A stretch of DNA of 64,000 bases from NCBI GenBank assembly GCA_003246625.1, contig QJZR01000017.1:124001-188000 (forward strand), in the 5' to 3' direction. The notes below the pieces were generated by a model that was given only the letters and a program-made list of their open reading frames with translations, was not told where the DNA came from and did not search any database. Source of the DNA: Alphaproteobacteria bacterium. GTDB taxonomy: Bacteria > Pseudomonadota > Alphaproteobacteria > Rhodospirillales > Rhodospirillaceae. A program made the position numbers and the translations under genes. This document shows, one piece after another, positions 52,623-61,233 of the stretch (its first letter is position 1; every line of letters begins with the position of its first letter).

Positions 52623-54425
52623 CTAGTCGTCGCCCATCTTGAGCGCGGCGATGAAGGCCGACTGCGGGATGTCCACCTTGCCGAACTGGCGCATCCGCTT
52701 CTTGCCTTCCTTTTGCTTTTCCAAAAGCTTCTTCTTACGGGTGATGTCGCCGCCGTAGCACTTCGCCGTAACGTCCTTGCGCATTGCGGAAATCGTCTCG
52801 CGCGCGATGACCCGGCCGCCGATCGCCGCCTGCACCGGAATCTTGAACAGCTGGCGCGGGATCAGGTCCTTCAGCCGCGCGCAGATCTGGCGGCCGCGGA
52901 ATTCCGCGTGGTCGGCGTGAACGATGAAGGAAAGCGCGTCCACCGCCTCGCCGTTGACCAGGATCGACACCCGCACCAGGTCCGAAACCGCATAGTCCGC
53001 CACCTCGTAGTCGAACGAGGCATAACCGCGCGAGATCGACTTCAGCCGGTCGTAGAAGTCGAAGACGATTTCGTTCAGCGGCAGGCGATAGACCACCATG
53101 GCGCGGTTGCCGACATAGGTCAGCTCTTCCTGGATGCCGCGCCGTTCGGTGCACAGTTGCAGCACCGAACCCAGGTATTCGTCGGGAACCAGGATGGTCG
53201 CCTTCACCCAGGGTTCCTCGATCTCGGAAATATAGTTGGGCTCCGGCATGTCCACCGGGTTGTGCAGCTCGCGGCTTTCGCCGTTGGTCAGGTGCACCTT
53301 GTAGACGACGCTGGGCGCGGTGGTGATGAGGTCGAGGTCGAATTCCCGTTCCAGCCGCTCCTGGATGATTTCCATGTGCAACAGGCCGAGATAGCCGCAG
53401 CGGAAACCGAAGCCGAGCGCGGCGCTGGTTTCCGGCTCGTACTGGAAGCTGGCGTCGTTCAGGCGCAGCTTCGCCAGGGAATCGCGCAACTGTTCGAAAT
53501 CGCCCGCGTCCACCGGGAACAGCGAGGAAAACACCACCGGCACCGACGGCTTGAAGCCGGGCAGCGGCGCGTCGGCGGGCAGGCGGTCGTCGGTGATGGT
53601 GTCGCCCACCTTGCAGTCGGCCACCGTCTTGATGCCCGCGACCAAAAAGCCCATCTCGCCCGGGCCCAGGGCGTCCACGTCCACCATCTTCGGGGTGAAC
53701 GCGCCCACCTTGTCCAACTGATAGACCGCGCCGTTGGCCATCATGCGGATGCGCATGCCCTTTTTCAGCACGCCGTCCTTCACCCGCACCAGGATGACCA
53801 CGCCGAGATAGCTGTCGTACCAGGAATCGACCAGCAGCGCCTTGAGCGGCGTGTCGGCGTTCCCCGTCGGCGCGGGCAGGCGCCGCACCAGGGCCTCCAG
53901 CACGTCGCCGATGCCCAGGCCCGTCTTCGCCGAAATCAGCACCGCGTCCGAGGCGTCGAGACCGATCACCTCCTCGATCTGCTGCCGCACCCGGTCCGGC
54001 TCGGCGGCGGGCAGGTCGACCTTGTTGAGGACCGGCACGATCTCGTGGTCGGCTTCCATCGCGTGGTAGACGTTGGCCAGGGTCTGCGCCTCCACCCCCT
54101 GCGAGGCGTCCACCACCAAAAGCGAGCCCTCGCAGGCGGCCAGGGAACGGCTGACCTCGTAGGCGAAGTCGACGTGGCCGGGGGTGTCCATCAGGTTGAG
54201 CTGATAGGTCTTGCCGTCCTGCGCCAGGTATTTCAGGCGCACCGTCTGCGCCTTGATGGTGATGCCGCGTTCGCGCTCGATATCCATGGAATCGAGCACC
54301 TGCTCCTTCATCTCCCGCGCGTCCAGGCCGCCGCAAACCTGAATCAGCCGGTCGGCAAGGGTGGATTTGCCGTGGTCGATGTGCGCGATGATCGCGAAAT
54401 TGCGGATGTGCGACAGGTCGGTCAT
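52623..54425 (-). CDS. lepA: Elongation factor 4 (LepA)
   Basis: The 600-residue translational GTPase remodels stalled ribosomes. It starts [27 protein letters not shown] in outline, with G1 AHIDHGKST, switch [10 protein letters not shown], and G4 NKVD, then domains II and III, the V-like domain, and the LepA-specific C-terminal domain with [26 protein letters not shown]-type sequence near the end. ATG 54425 has AAAGGA upstream; the longer frame to 54503 is not supported. The XRE-type gene lies upstream on the same strand, 112 bp away. Confidence 0.97.
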   Translation of the reverse strand: MTDLSHIRNFAIIAHIDHGKSTLADRLIQVCGGLDAREMKEQVLDSMDIERERGITIKAQTVRLKYLAQDGKTYQLNLMDTPGHVDFAYEVSRSLAACEGSLLVVDASQGVEAQTLANVYHAMEADHEIVPVLNKVDLPAAEPDRVRQQIEEVIGLDASDAVLISAKTGLGIGDVLEALVRRLPAPTGNADTPLKALLVDSWYDSYLGVVILVRVKDGVLKKGMRIRMMANGAVYQLDKVGAFTPKMVDVDALGPGEMGFLVAGIKTVADCKVGDTITDDRLPADAPLPGFKPSVPVVFSSLFPVDAGDFEQLRDSLAKLRLNDASFQYEPETSAALGFGFRCGYLGLLHMEIIQERLEREFDLDLITTAPSVVYKVHLTNGESRELHNPVDMPEPNYISEIEEPWVKATILVPDEYLGSVLQLCTERRGIQEELTYVGNRAMVVYRLPLNEIVFDFYDRLKSISRGYASFDYEVADYAVSDLVRVSILVNGEAVDALSFIVHADHAEFRGRQICARLKDLIPRQLFKIPVQAAIGGRVIARETISAMRKDVTAKCYGGDITRKKKLLEKQKEGKKRMRQFGKVDIPQSAFIAALKMGDD

Positions 54426-54537
54426 GGGCGGGCGGGCGTCCTTTGTTGCAACGGCGTCCGGAATGGCGCGCACGCCGTCCCGGACGCCGGACGATAGGGC
54501 CAAACCGCCCGCGGAGCAACCCTTCCCGTCGCGCCGC

Positions 54538-55017
54538 CTATTTCGCCGCGGGCTTGGCCGGAAGCTTGGCCGGGGCCTTGGTCACGGCGGGTTTCGCGGC
54601 GGGTTTCGCCACGGCTTTGGCGGCGGGCTTGACCGCCAGCGGCTTGGCCGCGGGCTTCAGGGGCTCCGCCGCCGGAACCGCGGGCGCCGCCTTCGCCGGA
54701 ACCGGCGCCACCACCGGCGGAATCACCACCACCGTCTCCGCCTTCTTTTCCGGCTTGGCTGGCTTTTTCGCCGCCTTCTTCGGCTTTTCCGGTTTCTTCT
54801 TGTCGTCGAGGATCTCCGGCCCCTCGTAGTCGATCACCCCCTGGGTCAAGGCCCAGCAGGCCAGGCGCACCGTCTTCGGCACCTTCACCGCCTCGCCGTC
54901 GCGCTCGCCCTTTTCATAGTACTGGAAAATGCGGCGCTTCAGGCCCAACGCCTCCGCCGCCTCCTTCTGCGAGAGTTCCAACGACTTGCGCCACGCCTTC
55001 AAGTGCTTCGCGTCCAT
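54538..55017 (-). CDS. XRE-type regulator with Ala/Lys/Pro-rich tail
   Basis: The 159-residue protein has an N-terminal helix-turn-helix ([38 protein letters not shown] in outline, residues 1-38) with the [11 protein letters not shown] recognition block, then a short folded part ([16 protein letters not shown]). From about residue 80 on it is a low-complexity Lys/Ala/Pro sequence resembling histone H1-like bacterial proteins ([19 protein letters not shown] and repeats of KPAAKP). It probably binds DNA and may bridge it. Two 13-bp palindromes upstream are its likely operators. ATG 55017 has GGAAG upstream. Confidence 0.8.
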   Translation of the reverse strand: MDAKHLKAWRKSLELSQKEAAEALGLKRRIFQYYEKGERDGEAVKVPKTVRLACWALTQGVIDYEGPEILDDKKKPEKPKKAAKKPAKPEKKAETVVVIPPVVAPVPAKAAPAVPAAEPLKPAAKPLAVKPAAKAVAKPAAKPAVTKAPAKLPAKPAAK

Positions 55018-55080
55018 TCTTCCGGCCTTTCCTGGTTCGGCGACCGTGCGCCGCCATTCTTTCGGTTCGCGGACATGATA

Positions 55081-55125
55081 CGCACGCCGTGCGCATTTTT
55101 GCACTTGAAAAACGCACGCCGTGCG
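55081..55125. promoter_or_regulatory. Paired palindromes in divergent promoters next to the XRE gene
   Basis: CGCACG-C-CGTGCG occurs at 55081-55093 and 55113-55125, centres 32 bp apart (about three turns), each followed by CAT so that a 16-base word is repeated. On the plus strand TTGAAA (55105-55110) and TATTTC (55128-55133) frame the second palindrome with 17-bp spacing. On the minus strand the first lies just upstream of TATCAT (55075-55080). Binding would block both promoters. Confidence 0.65.
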
Positions 55126-55199
55126 CATATTTCATAATTCAGGAAGAACAGCGGGCGTCGGGCCACACACCGGACGCCCTGGCGCGAAGGACCCCGGCC

Positions 55200-55457
55200 A
55201 TGGGAACGATGGGAACCTCCACGATCTACGTCTGCGGCGACAAGGCCTATGACAACGAACTGGCGATGTACCGGCACGAGGGCATCGCCTGCCATCGCCG
55301 TTGCGACATCGCGCCGGTGTTCGACGCGCGCGCCCGTTTCGCCTATCGCATCAGCCTGGGCGGCAAGACCCGCTGGTCCACCGACCCGGTCGACGCCTGC
55401 CGCGCCCGCCGCGAAACCCCCGACGCCAGCATCGATCTGGTCGCGGTGCAACGCTAG
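55200..55457 (+). CDS. Small protein with Cys-rich N-terminal half, unknown
   Basis: The 85-residue protein starts MGTMGTSTIYVCGDKAYDN with AAGG nine bases before the ATG; ATG 55209 is an alternative. Three Cys (VCGDK, GIACHRRCD) and two His lie in the first 40 residues, suggesting a zinc or disulfide site; the rest is Arg/Asp-rich. No family is recognised. It is divergent from the XRE gene and its promoter carries one of the paired palindromes, so it is probably controlled by that regulator. Confidence 0.6.
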   Translation: MGTMGTSTIYVCGDKAYDNELAMYRHEGIACHRRCDIAPVFDARARFAYRISLGGKTRWSTDPVDACRARRETPDASIDLVAVQR

Positions 55458-55494
55458 AACCGGGGCGGACGCCGCCCCTCCTTCACGAATTTCT

Positions 55495-56577
55495 CTATTC
55501 CACGGTCACCGCGCGGTCGCGGCCGGAAATCGCGGGGGCGAAGGCGATCAACTGCGCCGCCTGAGCCTCGCAGACGCCACGGGTGGCGGGGTCCAGCTTC
55601 TTCAGCCAGCGCTTCGGCAAGGCGGCGGTGCCGCACCGCGCGCCCAGGATCATCCCCAGGATGGCGCCGGTGGTGTCGGCGTCGCCGCCCCGGTTGACCA
55701 CGTCGACCAGCCCGTCCTCGAATCCCCTGGCCTGCATCAGCGCCTGGAAGACGGCACGCAGGGTGGGCACGATGAACCCCGACGGATCGGTCTGCGGCTT
55801 GCCGTCGGGGGAGAAGTCGGGATTGACGGCGACGAACCGTTCGACCAGCCGCGACAGCTCGGCGATGCCGCCGGAGGGTCCGGCCAGCGCCGTCTGCACC
55901 AGGGCGGCCACGACCTCCATCCCCGCGTCGGCCAGGCCGCAAGAATGGGTGACGTGTCCTTGCAGCCGCAGGGCGCGGTTCACCTGCTCCCACGGCGCGC
56001 CGAAGGTGGCCAACGCCACCGGCAGGCAGCGCATCGCCGCGCCGTTGCCGCCGTTCATCGGATTGTCGGCGACCCAGGGCAGGCCGGAGCGGCGGAACGA
56101 CGAGATGCCGCGCCGCACGGTGTGGCCGATGTCCACCGGTTTCTTGCTCATCCAGGCGGAAAACGCCTGGGCGGCGGCACGGGCGGAGACCAGCCCCCCG
56201 TGGTCGAGAATGGCGCGGCCGAGCGCCAGGCTCATCTCGGTGTCGTCGGTGACGCGGCCGGGCTTGAGGTGCAGCCAACCGCCGCCGACGATATCCTTGT
56301 GGGTGCCGTGAAAGGCGGCGACCTCGCGCGGCGTCAGAAACTCCACGGTGGCGCCGAGGGCGTCGCCGAGGGCAAGACCGAGAAAGGCGGCCACCGCCCG
56401 ATCCTTCGCCGCATCCAACCCCTCCGGACCGATGCGCGGCGGCGCGGCGGCATGCTCCGCCAGCCAGTCCCCGGGCATGGCGGAGGGCGCGGCAAGGGCG
56501 GGATCGGCGTCAGGTTTCGGCGCCGAAGCAGTCGTCGTATGCGGCGCAGGCGTCGCAGGTGGGAGATCGGCAGACAT
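55495..56577 (-). CDS. draG: ADP-ribosyl-dinitrogenase reductase hydrolase
   Basis: The 360-residue protein has the DraG/ADP-ribosylglycohydrolase fold: AFLGLALGDALGATVEF, the metal-binding GRVTDDTEMSLALG, a GNGAAMRCLP block and VNRGGDADTTGAILGMILG, close to R. rubrum DraG in order and spacing. DraG removes ADP-ribose from an Arg of NifH and restores nitrogenase activity. An N-terminal extension of about 50 residues, rich in Pro/Ala, is unusual. ATG 56577 has GAGG at good spacing and overlaps nifQ by 68 bases; ATG 56478 is the alternative. draT is not in the window. Confidence 0.88.
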   Translation of the reverse strand: MSADLPPATPAPHTTTASAPKPDADPALAAPSAMPGDWLAEHAAAPPRIGPEGLDAAKDRAVAAFLGLALGDALGATVEFLTPREVAAFHGTHKDIVGGGWLHLKPGRVTDDTEMSLALGRAILDHGGLVSARAAAQAFSAWMSKKPVDIGHTVRRGISSFRRSGLPWVADNPMNGGNGAAMRCLPVALATFGAPWEQVNRALRLQGHVTHSCGLADAGMEVVAALVQTALAGPSGGIAELSRLVERFVAVNPDFSPDGKPQTDPSGFIVPTLRAVFQALMQARGFEDGLVDVVNRGGDADTTGAILGMILGARCGTAALPKRWLKKLDPATRGVCEAQAAQLIAFAPAISGRDRAVTVE

Positions 56578-57196
56578 AACCCGCCTCGCTTTTGCAGAGT
56601 TCGCGATAGAGAAACTTCTTCCACTTCATGTCGGCGACGTTCCGCCGCGCCAGGCGCGGCACCACGGCGGACAGAAGCACCCGCAGCTCGGCGCGCGAGG
56701 CGAACCCCATGTCGCGCCACATGTGGCCGAAGCCCAGGCAGCCGACCGCCAGCACCCGCGTCAGAAGACGGGTTTCGGGGGACAGGTCGGCGCGGGCGGG
56801 CAGCATCAGGGCGGACAGGTCGGCCAGTTCGGCGGCGACGCCGCCGTCGTCACGGCGGACGACGAGGAAACGGCGCGGCACGGGCCAGTCCTGGGGCTGC
56901 GGCAGACCGGGGAAACGGCGGCGCAGCAAGGCGCGGAATTCCCAGGCGCGCAGACCCAGGCGCGGCGGCATGGCACCGCGCCCCATCCACAGCGAGGCGA
57001 GGACGGAGGCCAGGGCGGCCCCGGCGGGGGTGCCGTCGCCCCACCCGAGCAGGCGGTTTCGCAAATCCTCCCACCCGGCGGCTGCCGCACGCGTGCGGGG
57101 GAAGCGCGCCACCGCCGGAACGGCGGTAAGCGCCGTACGGGACAAGGGGCTGCGGGAAGACCGGCGCGGCGGCGAAAAACGGGCGGGTGGCGGCAT
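56510..57196 (-). CDS. nifQ: NifQ, molybdenum donor for FeMo-cofactor
   Basis: The 228-residue protein ends with the NifQ signature: WKKFLYRELCKSEAGYVC followed by the Cys pattern Cx4Cx2Cx5C (CRSPTC, CAAYDDC), which holds a Mo-Fe-S cluster. MWRDMGF in the middle is also typical. NifQ passes molybdenum to NifEN/NifH during FeMo-co synthesis. AGGGAG five to eight bases before ATG 57196 fixes the start. It follows the ferredoxin gene by 25 bases and overlaps draG. Confidence 0.88.
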   Translation of the reverse strand: MPPPARFSPPRRSSRSPLSRTALTAVPAVARFPRTRAAAAGWEDLRNRLLGWGDGTPAGAALASVLASLWMGRGAMPPRLGLRAWEFRALLRRRFPGLPQPQDWPVPRRFLVVRRDDGGVAAELADLSALMLPARADLSPETRLLTRVLAVGCLGFGHMWRDMGFASRAELRVLLSAVVPRLARRNVADMKWKKFLYRELCKSEAGYVCRSPTCDACAAYDDCFGAET

Positions 57197-57221
57197 CCGG
57201 TCTCCCTGTCTCTGCGGCCTC

Positions 57222-57515
57222 CTAGCCCTGCCGCCGGGGACGCAAGGTGACGTCGCCGACGATCTTGGCCTGACAGGCCAGGCGGCTGTTCGCGCCGCCT
57301 TCATGGTGTTCCAACACCTTGATTTCCAACACGGACGGCGGCTCCAGACCGCCCTCTCCGTCAACCACCTCGACCATGCACCGGCCACAACTGCACTGCC
57401 TGCAGCCATAGACGATGCCGGTGCCGACATCCTCGGAAATATCGATCAGGCGCGTCCCCTCGGGCACCGTCACGGTCTTGCCGATATCGGCGAAAGATAC
57501 CTTGGCCTTGCACAT
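57222..57515 (-). CDS. 2Fe-2S ferredoxin of the nif cluster
   Basis: The 97-residue protein has the plant-type pattern: YGCRQCSCGRC gives Cx4Cx2C (with one extra Cys) and the fourth ligand is in SRLACQAK. It probably delivers electrons to NifB or nitrogenase. ATG 57515 (MCKAKVSFADIG) is chosen by family length; the frame to 57659 has no support. It lies 187 bp after nifB with no strong terminator, so read-through from the nifB promoter is likely. Confidence 0.88.
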   Translation of the reverse strand: MCKAKVSFADIGKTVTVPEGTRLIDISEDVGTGIVYGCRQCSCGRCMVEVVDGEGGLEPPSVLEIKVLEHHEGGANSRLACQAKIVGDVTLRPRRQG

Positions 57516-57702
57516 CGAACCGACCCCCGTTGACGCCGACGGACGACCCCGTCCACGACATCCCGGAGAAAGACCCCCTCGCCCGGTCCGCCGCGAGAGG
57601 GGGAACAACCGCGCCGTCGGCGTCGCGCGCCCCCCTCGTTCGGGCAGATGTTGGCACACAAGCGGACGGGGTGAAAGTCCCGATCGCGGCGCCGCCGGTT
57701 TT

Positions 57703-59085
57703 CTATCCGGCGCGGCGTTGCGCCGCCGCCCCGGGCAGAGCCTCCGCCGCCTGCATCTCGGCGCGGATCGCCGCCAGGGCGGGTTCCACCGCTTCCCATC
57801 CGTGTTCGCCGTTGGGCACGATCCCCGCCGCCTCCAGGCGCTCCCAGGGTTCGCGGCCGATACGCGCGCAAACCACCGTGGCGCAGTCGCTCAGGGTGTC
57901 GAGAATGCGGGCCAGCGCGTCCTCGGACTCGCCGCAGTCCTCGGCGCCGACGCAGTAGGGATCGACCGCGCGGCGGCCGACGAAGCGCGCCCCCGACGCC
58001 GAAACCTCGTAGACAGCGAAGTCCCGCGCCTGGCCGAAATGCTGGTCGATCACCCCCGAACCGGTGGTCGCCACCGCCATCAGCACGGCGGGCGGCGGCG
58101 GTTCGGCGGCGGCGGCTGCTTCCATCGCCGCCACCTTGTCCATGGTGAACTCGGCGTTGCGGTCCTCGCCCAGCAAGCCGATGGCGTCGGCGCGGCATTG
58201 CTTGCAGTGGCGCATCACCGCCATGTCCTGCGAGCAGGCCTCGCGCAGCTCGGCAAGTTCGGCGTCGGTGGGGCCGCGCTGCCCGGAAAGCCCGAAGGCG
58301 GTACCGTGCTCGGGTGCGGAAATCAGCGGCATGACGTTGTGCAGGAAGGCGCCCTTCGCCTTGATCAGGCGGGACACCGCCTTCAGGTGACGGTCGTTGA
58401 CGCCGGGGATCATCACCGAGTTGACCTTGACCAGAATCCCCCGCGCCACCAGCATCTCCAGCCCCTTCAACTGCTGCCGGATCAGCACGGCGGCGGCTTC
58501 CTCGCCCTCCAGGCGGCGGCCTTCCCAGACCACCCAGGCATAGATCCTGGCGGCGATGTGGGGATCGACGGCGTTGATGGTGATGGTGACGTGGTCGACG
58601 CCCAGCTCCGCTAGGCGGTCGACGTATTGCGGCAGGGCCAGGCCGTTGGTGGAAATGCACAGCTTGATCCCCGGCATCTCCCGCCCGACCCGTTCCAGGG
58701 TCTCGAAGGTGCGCTTCGGATTGGCCAGGGGGTCGCCCGGCCCGGCGATACCCATCACCGTCAGCTGCGGAATCTTCGCCGCCACCGCCTTCACCTTGCG
58801 CAGCGCCTGCTCGGGGTTGAGGACTTCGGAAACCACGCCGGGGCGGCTTTCGTTGGAGCAGTCGAACTTGCGATTGCAATAATTGCACTGAATGTTGCAG
58901 GCGGGCGCCACCGCCACATGCATGCGGGCGAAGCGCAGGTGCGCGGTCTCGGAATAGCAGGGGTGGGTTTCGACCTTGGCCCGTACCGCGTCGGACAACG
59001 GCGAGGGTGACGCGCAGCGGGTCGAGGAACAGCCGCCTCGCGGCGTGTCGAGAAGCATCGCGTCGTCGGTGGTCCCCAGCGGCAT
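57703..59085 (-). CDS. nifB: NifB, FeMo-cofactor biosynthesis radical SAM protein
   Basis: The 460-residue enzyme fuses two 4Fe-4S clusters and inserts the central carbide to form NifB-co. It has the SAM motif PACNIQCNYCNRKFDC (Cx3Cx2C), GIAGPGDPLANPKRT, and a C-terminal NifX/NafY-like domain from about residue 345 (VATTGSGVIDQHFGQARDF). The N-terminal Cys-rich leader (GGCSSTRC) is typical. GGAGG lies before ATG 59085. The sigma-54/NifA promoter upstream makes it the first gene of nifB-fdx-nifQ-draG. Confidence 0.96.
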   Translation of the reverse strand: MPLGTTDDAMLLDTPRGGCSSTRCASPSPLSDAVRAKVETHPCYSETAHLRFARMHVAVAPACNIQCNYCNRKFDCSNESRPGVVSEVLNPEQALRKVKAVAAKIPQLTVMGIAGPGDPLANPKRTFETLERVGREMPGIKLCISTNGLALPQYVDRLAELGVDHVTITINAVDPHIAARIYAWVVWEGRRLEGEEAAAVLIRQQLKGLEMLVARGILVKVNSVMIPGVNDRHLKAVSRLIKAKGAFLHNVMPLISAPEHGTAFGLSGQRGPTDAELAELREACSQDMAVMRHCKQCRADAIGLLGEDRNAEFTMDKVAAMEAAAAAEPPPPAVLMAVATTGSGVIDQHFGQARDFAVYEVSASGARFVGRRAVDPYCVGAEDCGESEDALARILDTLSDCATVVCARIGREPWERLEAAGIVPNGEHGWEAVEPALAAIRAEMQAAEALPGAAAQRRAG

Positions 59086-59142
59086 GATCGTCCTCCGGCT
59101 TTGCTCGGTCGCGGGCCACGCCCGCCTTTCGCAAGCCTCAGC

Positions 59143-59157
59143 GCAAACCGCGTGCCG
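59143..59157 (-). promoter_or_regulatory. Sigma-54 promoter of nifB
   Basis: Minus-strand CGGCACGCGGTTTGC gives the invariant -24 GG and -12 GC separated by exactly ten bases (consensus TGGCAC-N5-TTGC), 57 bases before the nifB ATG. Confidence 0.85.
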
Positions 59158-59171
59158 TTTTGCCGCGCCTC

Positions 59172-59184
59172 GATCAACGCATTG
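59172..59184 (+). promoter_or_regulatory. Likely IHF site between UAS and promoter
   Basis: GATCAACGCATTG fits WATCAA-N4-TTR except the first base. It lies between the NifA site and the -24 element, where IHF bends the DNA at nif promoters. Confidence 0.5.
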
Positions 59185-59246
59185 TTAAACAACGACTTCT
59201 CTTTGAAGGCCCGCGACAGACCCGCCGCCTCTGCGGCAAAACCGCT

Positions 59247-59262
59247 TGTGACAAATCCGACA
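59247..59262. promoter_or_regulatory. NifA upstream activator sequence
   Basis: TGT-N10-ACA (TGT at 59247-59249, ACA at 59260-59262) is the canonical NifA binding site, about 90 bp upstream of the sigma-54 element. Confidence 0.8.
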
Positions 59263-59438
59263 AACGCAACACCTCCGCCCCGGGTGGAAGTCCCGACAGA
59301 GACGCTTTGCCGCGTCATTCCCGTGAAGGTTTTTTGATACTACCGAGACCCAACCCTGGCGGTCCTTGCCGCGTCCGTTTTTCCGATGCTATGGTTCGCC
59401 GCTTTTCGCTGGGAACGGGGAACGCCCCGTGCGAAGGG

Positions 59439-59487
59439 GGCGTTTGTTACAGGAATGTAACGCTACAACATACCTGTAACAAACGCC
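59439..59487. promoter_or_regulatory. Inverted repeat operator region before the MCP gene
   Basis: Fifteen-base perfect arms (GGCGTTTGTTACAGG at 59439-59453 and its complement at 59473-59487) flank 19 bases. Inside, GTTACA-ggaa-TGTAAC (59446-59461) forms a second, overlapping palindrome, so the half-site TGTAAC appears three times. It ends 31 bases before the MCP ATG and is not followed by a T run, which favours an operator over a terminator. Confidence 0.6.
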
Positions 59488-59518
59488 GCCGCCAGGACGG
59501 GCGGAAAAGGAGGGGACG

Positions 59519-61225
59519 ATGCTGGAACGGTTGCGGATATCGACACGCATGGCGGTGATGGTGCTGATCGCCATGAGCGGCATGATTTTGGTGGGCACGA
59601 TCGGACTGAGCGCACTGCGGCAGGGGATGATCGAGGACCGCCAGATGAAGACCCGGCAACTGGTCGAGGCCGCGCACAGCATCGTCGCGCACTACCACGG
59701 CTTGGCCCAGCGCGGTGCGCTGCCCGAGGATGAGGCGAAGGCGCGCGCCCTGGCCGAGGTTTCGGTGCTGCGTTACGGCGACGGCAACTATTTCTGGATC
59801 AGCGACGACGCGGGGATGCTGTTGATGCACCCCTTCCGTCCGCAGGAAATCGGCCGCAGCATGCTGGACGCGCGCAAGTCGGACGGAACGCCCCTGCTCG
59901 ACGCGCACGGAGCGCCCCTCTATCGGGCCTTCGCCGAAGCGGGGCGCAACGGCGGCGGCTTCGTCCACTACACCGGACGGGCGCCGGGCGGCACGCGGGA
60001 AACCGCGCCCAAGATCGCCTATGTCGGCTGGTTCGCCCCCTGGCGCATGGCGATCGGCACCGGCATCTACGTCGACGACGTGGGCCGCGTATTCCAGGCC
60101 AAATTGAAGATCATCGGCGCCCTAATCCTGGCGGCGATGCTTTTGGCCGGCGCCACCGCCTGGCGGATCAGCCGCAGCATCGTCGGCCCGTTGTCGCGCA
60201 TCGCGGCCAGCATGTCGCGTCTGGCGGCGGGCGACAGGGAAGCCGGAATTCCCGATACCCACCGTCGCGATGAAACCGGAACGATGGCCCGCGCGGTCGA
60301 GGTGTTCCGGGAAAACGCGCGCACCGCCGACCGTCTGACCGCGGAACAGGAAGCCGAACGCGCCGCGCGCGAGGCACGGACGCGGCGGATCGAAACCCTG
60401 GCCCACGACTTCGACGCCAGAATCCGCGAGGTTCTGGCGGTCGTCGAAACCGCCTGCGAGGAAATGGACGCGACGGCGCAAACCTTGTCGGCCAGCGCCG
60501 AACAGACCAACCACCAATCGCGGGCGGTCTCCGCGGCAAGCGGCGAGGCGACGGCAAGCGTGCAGACCATCGCCGCCGCCGCCGAGCAGTTGTCGGCCTC
60601 GATTTCGCACATCGCGCGGCAGGTGGAAAAATCGCACGGCGTCTCCCTGTCGGCGGCGACGGATGCAAAACGTACCCACGACACGGTCCAGGCGCTTTCC
60701 GCGACCTCGGCGCGGATCGGCGAGATCGTCGTCCTGATCGACGACATCGCCAGCCAGACCAATCTGCTGGCCCTGAACGCAACGATCGAGGCGGCCCGCG
60801 CGGGCTCCGCCGGCAAGGGCTTCGCCGTGGTCGCCGGCGAGGTCAAGAACCTCGCCAACCAGACCTCCCGGGCGACCGAGGAAATCGGCCGCCAAATCGG
60901 CGCCGTGCAGGACTCGACGCGAGAGGTGGTCGGCGCCATCGACGGCATCGTCGCCCACATCGACGGCATCGGCAGCATTTCGTCGGCAATTGCCGACGCG
61001 GTGGAGGAACAATCCGCCGCCGCCGCCGAAATTGCCAGAAACGTGCAGCAGGCCGCCGCCGGAACCCGGGAAATCGCCGACAACATCGCCGGGGTCAACC
61101 AGGCGGCGGTGGAAACCGGCGGCGCTTCGCAACAGGTTCTCTCCGCCTCGCGCGCGCTGGCGCAGGAAACCTGCGCCCTCAAGGCGGTGGTGGAAAGCTT
61201 CCTGGCCGGGGTGCGGGCGGCCTGA
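59519..61225 (+). CDS. Methyl-accepting chemotaxis protein with Cache sensor
   Basis: The 568-residue receptor has an N-terminal membrane helix ([19 protein letters not shown]), a periplasmic single Cache domain (about residues 40-190, with [21 protein letters not shown] and a final [18 protein letters not shown]), and a second membrane helix ([18 protein letters not shown]). A HAMP domain and a signalling domain follow, with the hairpin tip [39 protein letters not shown] (in outline). GGAGGGG precedes the ATG. Ligands of such sCache_2 domains are small carboxylates or amines; none is evident. It is divergent from nifB, 433 bp away. Confidence 0.94.
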   Translation: MLERLRISTRMAVMVLIAMSGMILVGTIGLSALRQGMIEDRQMKTRQLVEAAHSIVAHYHGLAQRGALPEDEAKARALAEVSVLRYGDGNYFWISDDAGMLLMHPFRPQEIGRSMLDARKSDGTPLLDAHGAPLYRAFAEAGRNGGGFVHYTGRAPGGTRETAPKIAYVGWFAPWRMAIGTGIYVDDVGRVFQAKLKIIGALILAAMLLAGATAWRISRSIVGPLSRIAASMSRLAAGDREAGIPDTHRRDETGTMARAVEVFRENARTADRLTAEQEAERAAREARTRRIETLAHDFDARIREVLAVVETACEEMDATAQTLSASAEQTNHQSRAVSAASGEATASVQTIAAAAEQLSASISHIARQVEKSHGVSLSAATDAKRTHDTVQALSATSARIGEIVVLIDDIASQTNLLALNATIEAARAGSAGKGFAVVAGEVKNLANQTSRATEEIGRQIGAVQDSTREVVGAIDGIVAHIDGIGSISSAIADAVEEQSAAAAEIARNVQQAAAGTREIADNIAGVNQAAVETGGASQQVLSASRALAQETCALKAVVESFLAGVRAA

Positions 61226-61233
61226 GCGGACGA

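Noticed and set aside
59350-59400. Sigma-54 promoter for the MCP (TGGC and TTGC words near 59370)
   Set aside because: The GG-GC spacing is eight, not ten, so it does not meet the sigma-54 rule.
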